DNA of 64,000 nt from Bacteroidales bacterium UBA1374 (lineage in GTDB: Bacteria > Bacteroidota > Bacteroidia > Bacteroidales > UBA932): the NCBI GenBank assembly GCA_002305545.1, contig DBRG01000017.1, forward strand, positions 1 through 64,000, given 5' to 3'. Numbering within the stretch: position 1 is the first letter of the stretch; each line of letters opens with the position of its first letter. This document shows, piece by piece, positions 1 to 8,856 of this stretch. Both the position numbers and the translations under genes were made by a program. Under the pieces are notes generated by a model. That model searched no databases. It saw only the letters and a list, made by a program, of their open reading frames with translations, and was not told where the DNA came from.

Positions 1-280
1 TCGTCCTTAACCGGACAGTAGTGAGCTGGAAACTGTCTGTAAATGTACTATTTGCAGTTCGGATAAACAAGATGTGTCGAAAATACTGACACTTTAAAAG
101 CCGTTATGGATCAGGCTTACTCTGTTAACAGACTAGCAGCAAGTCAAAGCAAGAGAGCCTGCCAGTACAGATCTCCCTACACAAGGGAGTACGTGCAAAG
201 TAATAATTTTCGGACGTTATATTTTATTGCCGGGTAAGTAATAATTTGTAGTTTAGCGTGATAGATAAATATTTATAACT
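1..280. other. AT-rich intergenic stretch without a recognisable gene
   Basis: I see no convincing coding region on either strand. Reading from base 1, a short frame closes with a stop at 19-21, which could be the tail of a gene that begins outside the window, but six codons cannot be identified. A small hairpin is present: CTCCCT at 173-178 pairs with AGGGAG at 184-189 across a five-base loop. The stretch is clearly richer in A and T than the genes that follow from about 740 onward. Confidence 0.5.
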
Positions 281-682
281 ATGAAAAGAAAGGTTTTATT
301 GATCATCGCCTCAATTCTTATGATTGTAATAGGAGTATTGCGAGGTTTTGGAGGAATGGCTTTATTATTAAAGGGTAACAATTTAGAAACCAATAGTCCT
401 ATTATTGCAGGTGAACTTCAAATAAAACTTGTGTCTTCCGGGTTATTGCTTGTTTGTATTTTACTCATCTATTCAGCAATAAATCTACTTAGGAAATATT
501 CCAGAAAGAGTTGGAATCTTTGCTTTATTGCCATGCTTCTATTTTTATTGGGTGGCGTGTTGAATGGTTTCTTGTTATTCGGACAACCAATCGATCAGGG
601 ACAAATCATTAATATTGTTGCAGTCCTGATTATCAGTATATTCCTATTTACAGGTAAACCGGCCATAACGCATAAGTCATGA
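281..682 (+). CDS. Small four-helix membrane protein, unknown function
   Basis: This 133-residue protein is almost entirely hydrophobic, with about four membrane-spanning segments near residues 5-30, 45-68, 77-101 and 107-126, separated by short polar loops (for example RKYSRKSW). The segment around residues 31-45 is the longest soluble loop. I do not recognise a family. It stands alone, followed 58 bp later by an exported protein gene on the same strand. Codon use is AT-rich compared with genes from 4 kb on, which hints at a different origin or relaxed selection. The start is the first ATG after an AT-rich leader. A real gene is likely because the helix pattern is regular, but its job cannot be inferred. 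Confidence 0.6.
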   Translation: MKRKVLLIIASILMIVIGVLRGFGGMALLLKGNNLETNSPIIAGELQIKLVSSGLLLVCILLIYSAINLLRKYSRKSWNLCFIAMLLFLLGGVLNGFLLFGQPIDQGQIINIVAVLIISIFLFTGKPAITHKS

Positions 683-710
683 CCAATAGTGTATTTTTTC
701 GATTTTATTC

Positions 711-718
711 TATCTTTG
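711..718 (+). promoter_or_regulatory. Probable Bacteroidota -7 promoter box
   Basis: TATCTTTG matches the Bacteroidota -7 consensus TAnnTTTG and lies 22 bp before the ATG at 741. The expected TTTG at -33 is not well preserved, so this is a partial match. Confidence 0.45.
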
Positions 719-740
719 AAAAAACCTAAAAACTAATACT

Positions 741-1463
741 ATGAAAATTACCCCTCCCTTTCTCACTGCCATTGCATTAGCAGTTCTGATCGCTTTCCCG
801 GCAACTTTGGAAGCACAGAAAAAAATGCCCAAAAAGTATAAAAACGCTCCGGAGCAGACCATTGTCATAGTCACCAATTCTCCTGTCCAGGCATTTGACG
901 AATCGGAATATCCTAATCTGAAATTTTATTATACCCCACAGGAAATGCCCGATTTCCTGGCAAGGCTTCATAAAGTAAAACCTATCCCTGTAAAGGACGG
1001 GATCACCGGTATGGTCGTTGACAAGGAAGGAGTTGTTGTATATATCCGGGGATTCAACAACGCCCTGGCAGCACACAACGACAATTCAGATGAATATAGC
1101 TGGACCATCCTGACCGTTGCCGACAAAAAAGGCACTATAGGAGGATCAAAGCCCATGGATGATTATTTGAGCGATTACGTGATAAAAGGGAAAAGCGGCA
1201 AGAAAGACGATAAGAAAATATATACACAGGGTGAAGAGCCCTCTTTCAAAGGATGGGACAAGGGCGATATAGAAGGCATGGAACTTCCTGATTTCAATCT
1301 TGTTACCAAAGATGGCGCCGGGATTACCATGAAAGAGATTCTTAACGGAGCACCCGCCTTTATAGTATTCACTACCATTTCTTCAGACGGTAAAGATGTC
1401 AGCCCCATGCTGTGGCATGTAGAGAACGTGCTGTACAATTATTTTCCTCCCAGAGGAAGGTAA
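741..1463 (+). CDS. Exported protein with truncated redoxin-like C-terminus
   Basis: The protein (240 residues) starts with a signal peptide (hydrophobic residues about 8-24, cleavage near LEAQ), so it is exported to the periplasm or beyond. The middle is lysine-rich and of unknown type. From about residue 180 the sequence MELPDFNLVTKDGAGITMK followed by a beta-strand-like AFIVFTTISSD resembles the opening of an AhpC/TSA or TlpA redoxin domain. The expected CxxC after that strand is absent (TISSD instead), and the chain stops after only about 30 more residues, where the family usually has over 100. It may be a naturally short, non-redox relative or a decayed gene. The stop lies one base from the stop of convergent deoC. 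Confidence 0.6.
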   Translation: MKITPPFLTAIALAVLIAFPATLEAQKKMPKKYKNAPEQTIVIVTNSPVQAFDESEYPNLKFYYTPQEMPDFLARLHKVKPIPVKDGITGMVVDKEGVVVYIRGFNNALAAHNDNSDEYSWTILTVADKKGTIGGSKPMDDYLSDYVIKGKSGKKDDKKIYTQGEEPSFKGWDKGDIEGMELPDFNLVTKDGAGITMKEILNGAPAFIVFTTISSDGKDVSPMLWHVENVLYNYFPPRGR

Positions 1464-1464
1464 A

Positions 1465-2211
1465 TCACCCTTGTTTGGATACCTGTGACCCGAACCTTAT
1501 GAACGCTTCTTCCATGATGGCTCCTGTTGCTGTAGCCCCGCAACGGGAGCATCCTGCTTTCTGAACGGCCAGTAAGGCATCCAGTGTCCTGACACCTCCT
1601 GCAGCTTTAATTTTTACGTGCGGTCCTACACTTTTACGCATCAATTCAAGATTCGGAATGGTAGCCCCCGTATAGGAATATTTGCCGTCATCGCCTTTTA
1701 CGAACCCAAAGCCTGTTGAAGTTTTAACATAATCTGCCCCGGCCCGGGTAGCGATTTTACATAATTGGATGATATCCTCTTTCCTGTTTACGTAATCTGT
1801 CTCGAATATCACTTTGACAATGGCTCCATTCTCATGACAGGCATCGGTCACCGCTTTCATTTCATTCTCTATGTAATTCCAATCTCCCTGTAAGGCTTTA
1901 CCGATATTGATCACCATATCAATTTCAACAGCGCCGTCCTTGCAAGCTTTTACTGCTTCATAAACCTTTACCTCCATTGCAGAATTTCCCGCAGGAAAAC
2001 CAATCACACAGCCAACCGGCACATCGGTGTTCTTTAACAATGCTGCGGCTGTTTTAACGGCATAGGGTTTGACACAAACCGATGCAACATGATATTTCAG
2101 GGCGACTTCACACTCCCTTTGCAGATCATCATCTGTCATGGTAGGATGCAGTATGGAGTGATCTATCATTTTTGCCAGATCATATACCTTCTGATTCATG
2201 ACGGATTTCAT
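1465..2211 (-). CDS. deoC: Deoxyribose-phosphate aldolase
   Basis: DeoC splits 2-deoxy-D-ribose 5-phosphate into glyceraldehyde 3-phosphate and acetaldehyde in the cytoplasm, feeding deoxynucleoside carbon into glycolysis. The 248-residue length fits the short bacterial type. Visible family residues are the Schiff-base lysine in DYVKTSTGFG (K163), the partner lysine in VKIKAAGGVRT (K202) and the aspartate in VEIDMVIN (D98). It is the last gene of a tightly spaced minus-strand run (12 bp after the GH105 gene), an unusual partnership because no other deoxynucleoside gene is present. A second in-frame ATG lies four codons in (MNQKVYDL) and could be the true start. Confidence 0.95.
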   Translation of the reverse strand: MKSVMNQKVYDLAKMIDHSILHPTMTDDDLQRECEVALKYHVASVCVKPYAVKTAAALLKNTDVPVGCVIGFPAGNSAMEVKVYEAVKACKDGAVEIDMVINIGKALQGDWNYIENEMKAVTDACHENGAIVKVIFETDYVNRKEDIIQLCKIATRAGADYVKTSTGFGFVKGDDGKYSYTGATIPNLELMRKSVGPHVKIKAAGGVRTLDALLAVQKAGCSRCGATATGAIMEEAFIRFGSQVSKQG

Positions 2212-2223
2212 CTAAGGTTGTTC

Positions 2224-3315
2224 TCATGGTGTCAATAAACTACAGGCAAACCACAGCAAGGGTGCCTGGCCGTGGAGGTCGCCGGTGATACGGGGCCGGG
2301 AAAGGTAGTAGTTGATATCGGTGCTTTGTCCGGTTCCCACGCACACTTCCCGCAGGTCCCCGTTCTCCTCCAGGTATTGGCAGAGGCCCTTCCACGCCCG
2401 TTCAACCGCCTTGCGGTAAGGCCGAACGGGAAGCAGTCCTTTCTTCACCCCCACCTGCATGGCATAGCCGAACATGGCACTTCCCGAGGTTTCCCTGAAA
2501 GACCCTGGTTCATCTATGAGCTGACCCCAAAGCCCGTCTTCCCCCTGGTAGTGCAGCAATGCCGTCATCATGCTGCGGTACCCTGCAAGAATAGTATTGT
2601 AGTGCGGATCGCTTTGGGGGAGTTCTGCCAGCAACACGGCCAGTCCCGAGGCCACCCATCCGTTCCCCCTGCCCCAGAAGAACGGACCTTCCGGGCCGTG
2701 GTAAAACAGCCCGTTGGGCTGCTGCAATTTTTCCAGGTACGCGGTCACCACTTTGGCTGTCCGGTGCAAATACTCCGGATTGCCGGTCACCCGGTACGCC
2801 TGGACCTGCAGCGAGGAGAACATCCAGATATCATCTATCCAGTAACGCGCCTGGCGCGTCGTGCCATCCGGCAACGGGTCCTTCCACTGCCCGTCGGCAT
2901 ACCGCAATCCCTGCTCCCTGAACGCTTCTCCCATCCCCGCCCGGTACAGTTCCAGCGGCAAGATGCCGTAAACGTTAACATCCACGTGATTTGCCGAGTT
3001 GGGGATGGTACCGGTCCGCTCCACATCATACCTTTGGGCCAGCCTTTCAAGCAACGCCGTGTCCTTCAGCGCACCGGCCAGCTGCACCGCCCCAAACCCC
3101 GCACAAACCTCGGCATAATGGATCCCATGCGCCTCGGGCGTACTGTATATCATGAGGTCGGGACGTGCCAGCAGGTTTTCAATTACCCGCCGCCCTACCC
3201 GCTCCGGGCTGAATTCCCTGCCAACGCGGCCAGGATTGGAGCAGGAATGTAATGACGGCAACAGAAAAAATAGCGCCAAAAGAGGCAGGATCCCCCTGCG
3301 ACATGATCGTTTCAT
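2224..3315 (-). CDS. GH105/GH88-type unsaturated glucuronyl hydrolase, lipoprotein
   Basis: This 363-residue protein belongs to the alpha/alpha-barrel hydrolases of families GH88/GH105, which remove the unsaturated uronic acid left at the end of pectin or related oligosaccharides after lyase cleavage. Signs are the conserved blocks RYWIDDIWMFSSLQ (about 157-170, with the adjacent aspartates D161/D162) and FFWGRGNGW (about 212-220), plus a GSAMFGYAM block nearer the C-terminus. The N-terminus has a hydrophobic stretch ending in LHSC (C25), a lipobox, so the enzyme is probably anchored in a membrane facing the periplasm. It lies in a four-gene operon between a DUF3795 gene (15 bp) and deoC (12 bp). 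Substrate is an inference from family only. Confidence 0.88.
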   Translation of the reverse strand: MKRSCRRGILPLLALFFLLPSLHSCSNPGRVGREFSPERVGRRVIENLLARPDLMIYSTPEAHGIHYAEVCAGFGAVQLAGALKDTALLERLAQRYDVERTGTIPNSANHVDVNVYGILPLELYRAGMGEAFREQGLRYADGQWKDPLPDGTTRQARYWIDDIWMFSSLQVQAYRVTGNPEYLHRTAKVVTAYLEKLQQPNGLFYHGPEGPFFWGRGNGWVASGLAVLLAELPQSDPHYNTILAGYRSMMTALLHYQGEDGLWGQLIDEPGSFRETSGSAMFGYAMQVGVKKGLLPVRPYRKAVERAWKGLCQYLEENGDLREVCVGTGQSTDINYYLSRPRITGDLHGQAPLLWFACSLLTP

Positions 3316-3330
3316 GATAGAATCCGGTAT

Positions 3331-3627
3331 TTAAGCCCGTCCCTTGAGCCTGGCCACCCTTTCCTTGAGTGAGCGCTGGTGGTCCTCGTCGGTACTGTTG
3401 GGGTCCTGCATGCGAAGGAACATTTCGCAGGGCAGGTCGGGGCATTGGCCGCAGCTGGTGTACTTTTTGTCCACCACGGCGCATTGGTACAAGGGGCATA
3501 TGCCCTCAGGAGTGTGTTCTGCTGCCCAGAAAGGAGCCCCTTTCACCCGGTAGCAGCCGGCGCATTGCGTGGGGTAGAATTCGCATTCGTTACACAGCAG
3601 GCCGCAGGAAGATAGAATTTGATTCAT
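3331..3627 (-). CDS. Cysteine-rich DUF3795 family protein
   Basis: This 98-residue protein has ten cysteines arranged like DUF3795: CGLLCNEC near the N-terminus, CAGC, then CPLYQC, CGQC and PC. Such spacing suggests zinc or iron-sulfur binding, but no activity is established for the family. It has no signal peptide, so it is cytoplasmic. It is the second gene of the tight minus-strand run 4216-1465. Another, longer DUF3795 relative is encoded at 20557-20973. Confidence 0.8.
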   Translation of the reverse strand: MNQILSSCGLLCNECEFYPTQCAGCYRVKGAPFWAAEHTPEGICPLYQCAVVDKKYTSCGQCPDLPCEMFLRMQDPNSTDEDHQRSLKERVARLKGRA

Positions 3628-3649
3628 GATTATCGTGATTAGGTATAAT

Positions 3650-4216
3650 TCAGTAAACTATCCGGTACACGCACCTTTCGTTGCCCCGGAGGATGGATGA
3701 AACCACCGATGCCGAGACAGGGCACCCCAGGACAAAGGAAAACATGGCCTCGGCAAATCCCTCGGAACAATAGCAAAGCGCAGCCGGTGCCTTTTGAGGA
3801 AGGCGGGCCGCAACGGGACAGACGCAGTGGTCCTTGTTCTCATCGGCAAGGATGGTGCGGGTCGCCTTGTCGTGCGAAACCTTCCACCCCCACCCGCTTT
3901 CCAGGTATTGCACAAAGGCATCGGGGTTGTTGCGGTAAGGGGCAAGCAGTTCGGTAAGCTTCAGGTGGTCGTAGTGGGCCTTCGCGCAGCCCTTCAGCAG
4001 TTTTCTTTTCTCTTCCTCATCTTCAATACCGTCTATATTACCGAGGAGCACGGAAAGCCATTGCCGGGGCATGGCCTCTTTGTCGGGGGTGGCGGCGGTA
4101 TCTTGTCTCTCAACTCCAAAAATATCGTTGGCAAATCCCATGCAGCCGGCTCCGCACAAACAGGCTCCCGTGGCACAGGCCTTCCGGATGAAATCCTTTC
4201 TGCTGATGTTTTTCAT
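3650..4216 (-). CDS. Exported Cys-rich protein with Tat-like signal, unknown function
   Basis: The N-terminus (SRKDFIRKACATGACLCGAG) resembles a Tat signal but carries Arg-Lys rather than Arg-Arg, a common Bacteroidota variant. Several cysteines near residues 14-25 could also serve as a lipid attachment site. The rest has a CVCPVAAR block near 129-136 and ends with a CYCSEGFAEAMFSF...CVYRI pattern, similar to small-molecule-binding proteins of the L-2-amino-thiazoline hydrolase-like or DUF6144-like type. That comparison is from memory and tentative. It is the first gene of the operon ending in deoC and is divergent from the GH9 gene. Confidence 0.6.
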   Translation of the reverse strand: MKNISRKDFIRKACATGACLCGAGCMGFANDIFGVERQDTAATPDKEAMPRQWLSVLLGNIDGIEDEEEKRKLLKGCAKAHYDHLKLTELLAPYRNNPDAFVQYLESGWGWKVSHDKATRTILADENKDHCVCPVAARLPQKAPAALCYCSEGFAEAMFSFVLGCPVSASVVSSILRGNERCVYRIVY

Positions 4217-4311
4217 ATTACTTTACAGACTGGAGGAATGTAAAGTTATATTTATTTAAACCTTAGACAATAAAAGCAATCTAAAATTCATAATCATTTT
4301 TATTGAAACTG

Positions 4312-6846
4312 ATGAAACGAATTACCTTTCTTTCTCTTTTTGCGCTCTCCTTAGCGACATTCAATAACGCCAACGGCCAGAACCTGGTACTGAACGACCT
4401 GGAGTATTTCCAGGCCCGGGGTGTGAATGTCCTGGTGTACAACAATCTTTTTACAGGGGGATTCAATGACGAAAAAAACGCCGGCATAGAAATCATCCAC
4501 CATGGTGTGAGAACCGTGCAGGGTGGTGCCGTGAGACTCTCCAACACCCCGGAGCAATGGGACCTGGTACCGGCAACACCCACGCGGAAAGTCAACCAGG
4601 AAGAGCAATCCATAGAGTCAATCCTGCGTTATGAGGACTATGATTTTGAATCGCGCGTGGTAGTAGTGGCAAAAGGAAAAGGAGTGGAAATCTCGGTTTA
4701 CCTGGACAAGCCGCTTCCCGCTGCGCTGGAAGGAAATGCAGGATTCAACCTGGAGTTCCTGCCCTCGCAATACTGGGGAAAGGCCTATTTGATGGACGGT
4801 CGTCCCAACCGGTTCCCGCGCTACGCTGTAGGGAACACCATCACCAGGCCGGACTCGGAAAAACCAAGACAATACAAGGGATACGTGACATCAGACAACA
4901 GGGGCACGGGCCGGTTCATAGACCCGCTGCCGCTGGAAAAGGGGAATACCATGCTCCTGGCACCCGATGCGCCCGAGAGGATGATTAAGATCACCTCTCA
5001 GGATGCCGAGTTGATGCTTTTTGACGGCCGGGTGCTGGCACAGAACGGATGGTTTGTCGTGCGCAGCCTGCTACCCACAGGAAAAACGGGCAAAGTGCTG
5101 ACCTGGACCGTGGAACCGAATGCCATTGAGGGCTGGATAAGGGAACCCAATATCGGATTCTCCCAGGTAGGCTATCTGCCTGACCAGCCTAAAGTATCTG
5201 TCATTGAACTGGACAAAAACGACAAGCCCCTGGAAACGGCCTCCATAGTTGAAATTGACTGCGACGGGAATGAAACGGAAGCATTCCGGGGCAAGATTGA
5301 ATCCTGGGGTGATTATTACAAATACCATTACGTGAAATTCGATTTCTCCCCCGTGAGCAAACCCGGGATATATTACATCCGATACGGTGACTGCAAGACG
5401 AACAATTTCATCATAGAAAAGAACGTATACGATAAGATCACCGATGCCACCAGCGACATCTGGATACCCATCCACATGAACCACATGTTCGTGAACGAGG
5501 CATACAGGGTGTGGCACGGCGAGCCGTTCAAGGAGGGATACCTGCAAGCCCCTCCCGACACGGACCACTTTGACCTGCACCGTCAGGGACCAACCACAGA
5601 CACCCCTTATGCAGCCCTTGAATTGATACCGGGATTGAACGTGGGTGGTTTCTTCGACGCCGGGGATTTCGATATCGAGACGGGATCGAACATCAGCGTG
5701 GTACAGAACTTCGTGCAGGCATGGGAATACTTCAAACCGTTGCGGGATCAGACGTTTGTGGATCACGGGCAGCGTTACGTGGATCTGCACCGCCCGGACG
5801 GAACACCCGACATACTGCAGTTCATCGAGCACGGAACCATGCAGCTGGTGGCCCAGGCCGAGATCCTTGGCCATATGGCCCAGACGCTTTCCAACTCCGT
5901 GCTTGACAATTACCACCACCTGGGCGACGCGGCCTCCATCACGGACGGCCTGCCCTACAATCCTGAACTCGGTCCGTATGAGATTGCGGCAGACGGACGC
6001 TCAAGCGGCGTAAAGGATGACATGTGGGCTTTCACCAGCCGCAGTCCCTTCCTGGACCAATCGGCGGCCACCATGTTTGCCTCGGCCAGCCGCGCCCTGA
6101 AGGGATACAACGACGACCTTTCGGAAAGGGCATTGCAACAGTCAAAACGACTGCTGAAAGAGTCGACGGAGATGATGGCCGCCATGCCGCAGGGACGCTT
6201 CGGCCGGGGCTTCGGGTTCGGGAACTTCGCCTCCAGCCTGCAGCTCTACATCTCCACGGGAGAACAGTCCTACCTGGACAAGTTCCTGGAACAGGTCTGG
6301 CCGGCCCTGGACCGCAATGTAAGCAATACCCTCCTGACTGCCCTGCATGCCATACCCCACCTGGACGCTTCGTACAAGGAACAGCTCCGCCCGTATGTCA
6401 TAAAGTATAAAGAGTACATTGAGCAGCTTGAAAAGGACAATCCGTACGGAGTGCCCATTGGCCTGGGGAATTGGGCAGGTGGCGGCAGCGTGGTGAGTTA
6501 CGGGACCACCCTTTGCTTTGCCAACCGTTACTACCCGGACATCATTGACGCAAGTCATGCCTTCAAGGTCACCAACTACCTGTTTGGCTGCCATCCCTAT
6601 CACAATTACTCGCTGGTGGCCACCGTGGGAGCCACCCGTCCCAAAGCGGTTTTCTACGGGAACAACAGGGCCGATTTCTCCTTCATTCCCGGAAATGTGG
6701 CTCCCGGCATACTGTTCAGGCAGCCCGACCATTTCGAGAACTACGACGACTGGCCCTTCCTTTGGAGACAAAACGAAGGCACGATTGGCGGGAATACCGC
6801 TTACCTGATCTTTGGATCGGCCTTCAGGGACATGGTGAAAAAGTGA
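4312..6846 (+). CDS. Glycoside hydrolase family 9 (endoglucanase-like), exported
   Basis: The protein (844 residues from the ATG at 4312; an upstream TTG at 4303 is less likely) has a signal peptide ending near NANGQ. About 270 residues of beta-rich sequence come first. An Ig-like domain of the CelD N-terminal type follows (GFSQVGYLPDQPK near residues 280-292), then the GH9 alpha/alpha barrel. Catalytic residues visible are the two aspartates of GGFFDAGDFD (D449 and D452) and the C-terminal proton donor in WRQNEGTIGG (E822). GH9 enzymes hydrolyse beta-1,4-glucans or mixed-linkage glucans by inversion. The long extra N-terminal region is more than the family needs and may bind substrate. It converges on the GT1 gene with three bases between the stops. 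Confidence 0.88.
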   Translation: MKRITFLSLFALSLATFNNANGQNLVLNDLEYFQARGVNVLVYNNLFTGGFNDEKNAGIEIIHHGVRTVQGGAVRLSNTPEQWDLVPATPTRKVNQEEQSIESILRYEDYDFESRVVVVAKGKGVEISVYLDKPLPAALEGNAGFNLEFLPSQYWGKAYLMDGRPNRFPRYAVGNTITRPDSEKPRQYKGYVTSDNRGTGRFIDPLPLEKGNTMLLAPDAPERMIKITSQDAELMLFDGRVLAQNGWFVVRSLLPTGKTGKVLTWTVEPNAIEGWIREPNIGFSQVGYLPDQPKVSVIELDKNDKPLETASIVEIDCDGNETEAFRGKIESWGDYYKYHYVKFDFSPVSKPGIYYIRYGDCKTNNFIIEKNVYDKITDATSDIWIPIHMNHMFVNEAYRVWHGEPFKEGYLQAPPDTDHFDLHRQGPTTDTPYAALELIPGLNVGGFFDAGDFDIETGSNISVVQNFVQAWEYFKPLRDQTFVDHGQRYVDLHRPDGTPDILQFIEHGTMQLVAQAEILGHMAQTLSNSVLDNYHHLGDAASITDGLPYNPELGPYEIAADGRSSGVKDDMWAFTSRSPFLDQSAATMFASASRALKGYNDDLSERALQQSKRLLKESTEMMAAMPQGRFGRGFGFGNFASSLQLYISTGEQSYLDKFLEQVWPALDRNVSNTLLTALHAIPHLDASYKEQLRPYVIKYKEYIEQLEKDNPYGVPIGLGNWAGGGSVVSYGTTLCFANRYYPDIIDASHAFKVTNYLFGCHPYHNYSLVATVGATRPKAVFYGNNRADFSFIPGNVAPGILFRQPDHFENYDDWPFLWRQNEGTIGGNTAYLIFGSAFRDMVKK

Positions 6847-6849
6847 TGA

Positions 6850-8067
6850 TCAGCGCGTCAGGCGTGTGATGTAGTCGTTGATCAGCTTCACGGCCTTTTG
6901 GGTCCCGTTTTCCTGTGAGATCGTGATGCCGGCTTCCCGGCATTTCTCGCTCATTACCGTGTCATTTTTGACCTGAATAATGGCATTTGACAAGGTTTCG
7001 CTGTCGAGCTTGTTCATATCCAAAGGTTTATGTGCCAGGCCGAGTTTGTGGACCTGCGAGGACCTGATCTTTTGGTCAAAGATATGGGGAATCGGGATGG
7101 AAGGGAGCCCGGCTTTAAGTACTTCTGCCGTAGTCCCGAAACCAAAATGGTGAACTGCCAGGGTTACATGATCAAGCAGCCAGGGGTAGGGAATTTGTTT
7201 TGCCACATAGACATTCGCGGGAATAGCGCTTGTGTTATCCACAAGATCGGGCATGATCAGGATGGCCCGTGTATGTGACCTGTCAAGAGCATCACAAAGG
7301 GTTTTAAAAAGGGAGTCGGTCTGTTCGGGCCGGTGGAACATGGAACCGAAAGTGACCAGAATCGGTTTTTCTTTGTTTCCGATAAAACGGACCAGGTCTT
7401 CAGGTGGTGAATAATCAACGGGGGTAGGGGCAAAAAAGTATCCGGTGATCTCGGTTTTGTCCTTCCACCGGGGATTTGTTTTCTGCAAGAAGGCAGGCAT
7501 GGGGATCATGGCCAGGTAGGGGAACCTTTCCTTTTGGGCCGGCCCGGGTATTCCCATTTCCTTGCGATAATCCAGGTAGGGTTTGGAAAAGAGCGATCCT
7601 GTGATCTTGTCCGACACATAGGCCGCAAGGTCAGAGAGCTTATTCTTTGATTTCCCGTAATCCCTGGCCAGTCCCATGGGAGCTATGGAAACCGTAATAA
7701 AGGGTTTATCCAGGATCTCCGCCTCGGCCTCCCCCACTATCCCGTGTCCAATGACCAGGTCAAATCCTGACAGACGCGACAGCAAGTCTTCATGACAATC
7801 CCGCAGGTTGTCATAAATGAAATGGAGCGCAAAAGAAAATCCTTTAAGATTGTTGGATGAATGCTCCACAAACTGCCTGGCAGCATAATTGATGTCAATG
7901 TCCCTGCCTATGGGAATATGCTGCAGTCCGTATGACTTCACGATCTGTTCCGCCCAGGGATGGGTCAGGATGGCCACCTGGTGCCCGTTTTTTTGAAGCT
8001 CTACCCCCAGTGCAATATATAACTGAATATCACCACGGGAACCGATTGTTGTCAATGCTGTTTTCAT
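6850..8067 (-). CDS. GT1-type glycosyltransferase (UGT/sterol glucosyltransferase-like)
   Basis: The 405-residue protein has the GT-B layout. The N-terminal half opens with TTIGSRGDIQLYIALGVELQ, the typical start of MGT/sterol-glucosyltransferase-like GT1 enzymes. The C-terminal half has the nucleotide-sugar site with VTFGSM near residue 240 and the later HHFGFGTTAEVLKAGLPSI block, equal to the HHGGxGT signature of the family. It should transfer a sugar from a UDP- or TDP-sugar to a lipid or small-molecule acceptor. The acceptor is unknown. It is followed on the same strand, upstream, by a membrane protein and a geranylgeranyl-reductase-type flavoprotein, so a lipid acceptor is a reasonable guess. 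Confidence 0.85.
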   Translation of the reverse strand: MKTALTTIGSRGDIQLYIALGVELQKNGHQVAILTHPWAEQIVKSYGLQHIPIGRDIDINYAARQFVEHSSNNLKGFSFALHFIYDNLRDCHEDLLSRLSGFDLVIGHGIVGEAEAEILDKPFITVSIAPMGLARDYGKSKNKLSDLAAYVSDKITGSLFSKPYLDYRKEMGIPGPAQKERFPYLAMIPMPAFLQKTNPRWKDKTEITGYFFAPTPVDYSPPEDLVRFIGNKEKPILVTFGSMFHRPEQTDSLFKTLCDALDRSHTRAILIMPDLVDNTSAIPANVYVAKQIPYPWLLDHVTLAVHHFGFGTTAEVLKAGLPSIPIPHIFDQKIRSSQVHKLGLAHKPLDMNKLDSETLSNAIIQVKNDTVMSEKCREAGITISQENGTQKAVKLINDYITRLTR

Positions 8068-8070
8068 ACA

Positions 8071-8823
8071 TCAATCTAATCCCGACTCCACAGCTTCCGG
8101 CAGCTCTTTTGCTTTCTCGGCGCGGGTTTCACAGAATTTGCACAGTTCCGTGATGTTCTTCAGTTCCCTGGCCTGGGCAACGGTTCCCTGGAAGATCTCT
8201 GTGGTCGCATCCCTGTTAATGGCGTGGCAATCATCATAGATGTGGTATTTGGTCCCCGATTTGGTCCAGTACACCATGTTCGCCCCCGTCAGTTCTTCTA
8301 CCCGGGCGGTCTGCTCGGCATATTCCTCGGCCGAGGGCGGATTATAATCGACCCCTACCAGGCCGGCTATCACCAATGCACCGGCGGCAATGCCACCCAG
8401 CAATCCTTTTTGCTTCTTATCCAGGTTTTTGCTGGTGAGAATGAAAATGACCAACGGCAAAAAGGCGATGACCGCCACCACCAGCCCCAGCTGGCTTTGC
8501 ATGAAAAACAGGAATTTGTTTTTCTCCGAGGCAGGGTCAAACCGGTTCGATTTCTTCCACAGCAGGGAGCCCACGATGGCCAGCGCCAGGTCAATCCCTA
8601 TCAGGATGATGATCCAGGTCATGTTGATGGGTTGCCTGAAGAGCATGGATATGGCCACTACCTGGGCGGCAACGGCAAGCACCCATAATATCCCTGCAAT
8701 AACGCGCAGCCTGGTCGCTTTGGACTTGCTTTCGGGAGTTGGCACGAATGGTTTTGGTTCCGCGGCGGGTCCGGGAGTTACAGTTTCCCCACCCACCCTG
8801 GTGACTTTTTTCTTTGTTGCCAT
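8071..8823 (-). CDS. Membrane protein with C-terminal CxH/CxxC domain
   Basis: The protein (250 residues) begins with a Lys/Pro-rich soluble tail of about 38 residues, then four membrane segments (about 40-62, 68-88, 105-128 and 140-158). The C-terminal soluble region holds VYWTKSGTKYHIYDDCHAIN and later CKFCETR. This Cys/His pattern resembles small domains seen in many proteins as xxCxxL...CxxC and could bind zinc. No enzymatic function is evident. It lies only three bases upstream of the GT1 gene start, so the two are probably co-transcribed. Confidence 0.65.
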   Translation of the reverse strand: MATKKKVTRVGGETVTPGPAAEPKPFVPTPESKSKATRLRVIAGILWVLAVAAQVVAISMLFRQPINMTWIIILIGIDLALAIVGSLLWKKSNRFDPASEKNKFLFFMQSQLGLVVAVIAFLPLVIFILTSKNLDKKQKGLLGGIAAGALVIAGLVGVDYNPPSAEEYAEQTARVEELTGANMVYWTKSGTKYHIYDDCHAINRDATTEIFQGTVAQARELKNITELCKFCETRAEKAKELPEAVESGLD

Positions 8824-8856
8824 ACTATTGATTTTAAGGTTAATGTTTTGTCAAAT

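Noticed and set aside
1..21. 3' end of a transposase gene
   Set aside because: Only six codons precede the stop, too few to identify a family.
2272..3252. Long plus-strand frame of 326 codons
   Set aside because: It is antisense to the well-supported GH105 gene and its translation has no recognisable domain.
5071..5919. Long minus-strand frame of 282 codons
   Set aside because: It lies antisense within the GH9 gene and shows no domain.
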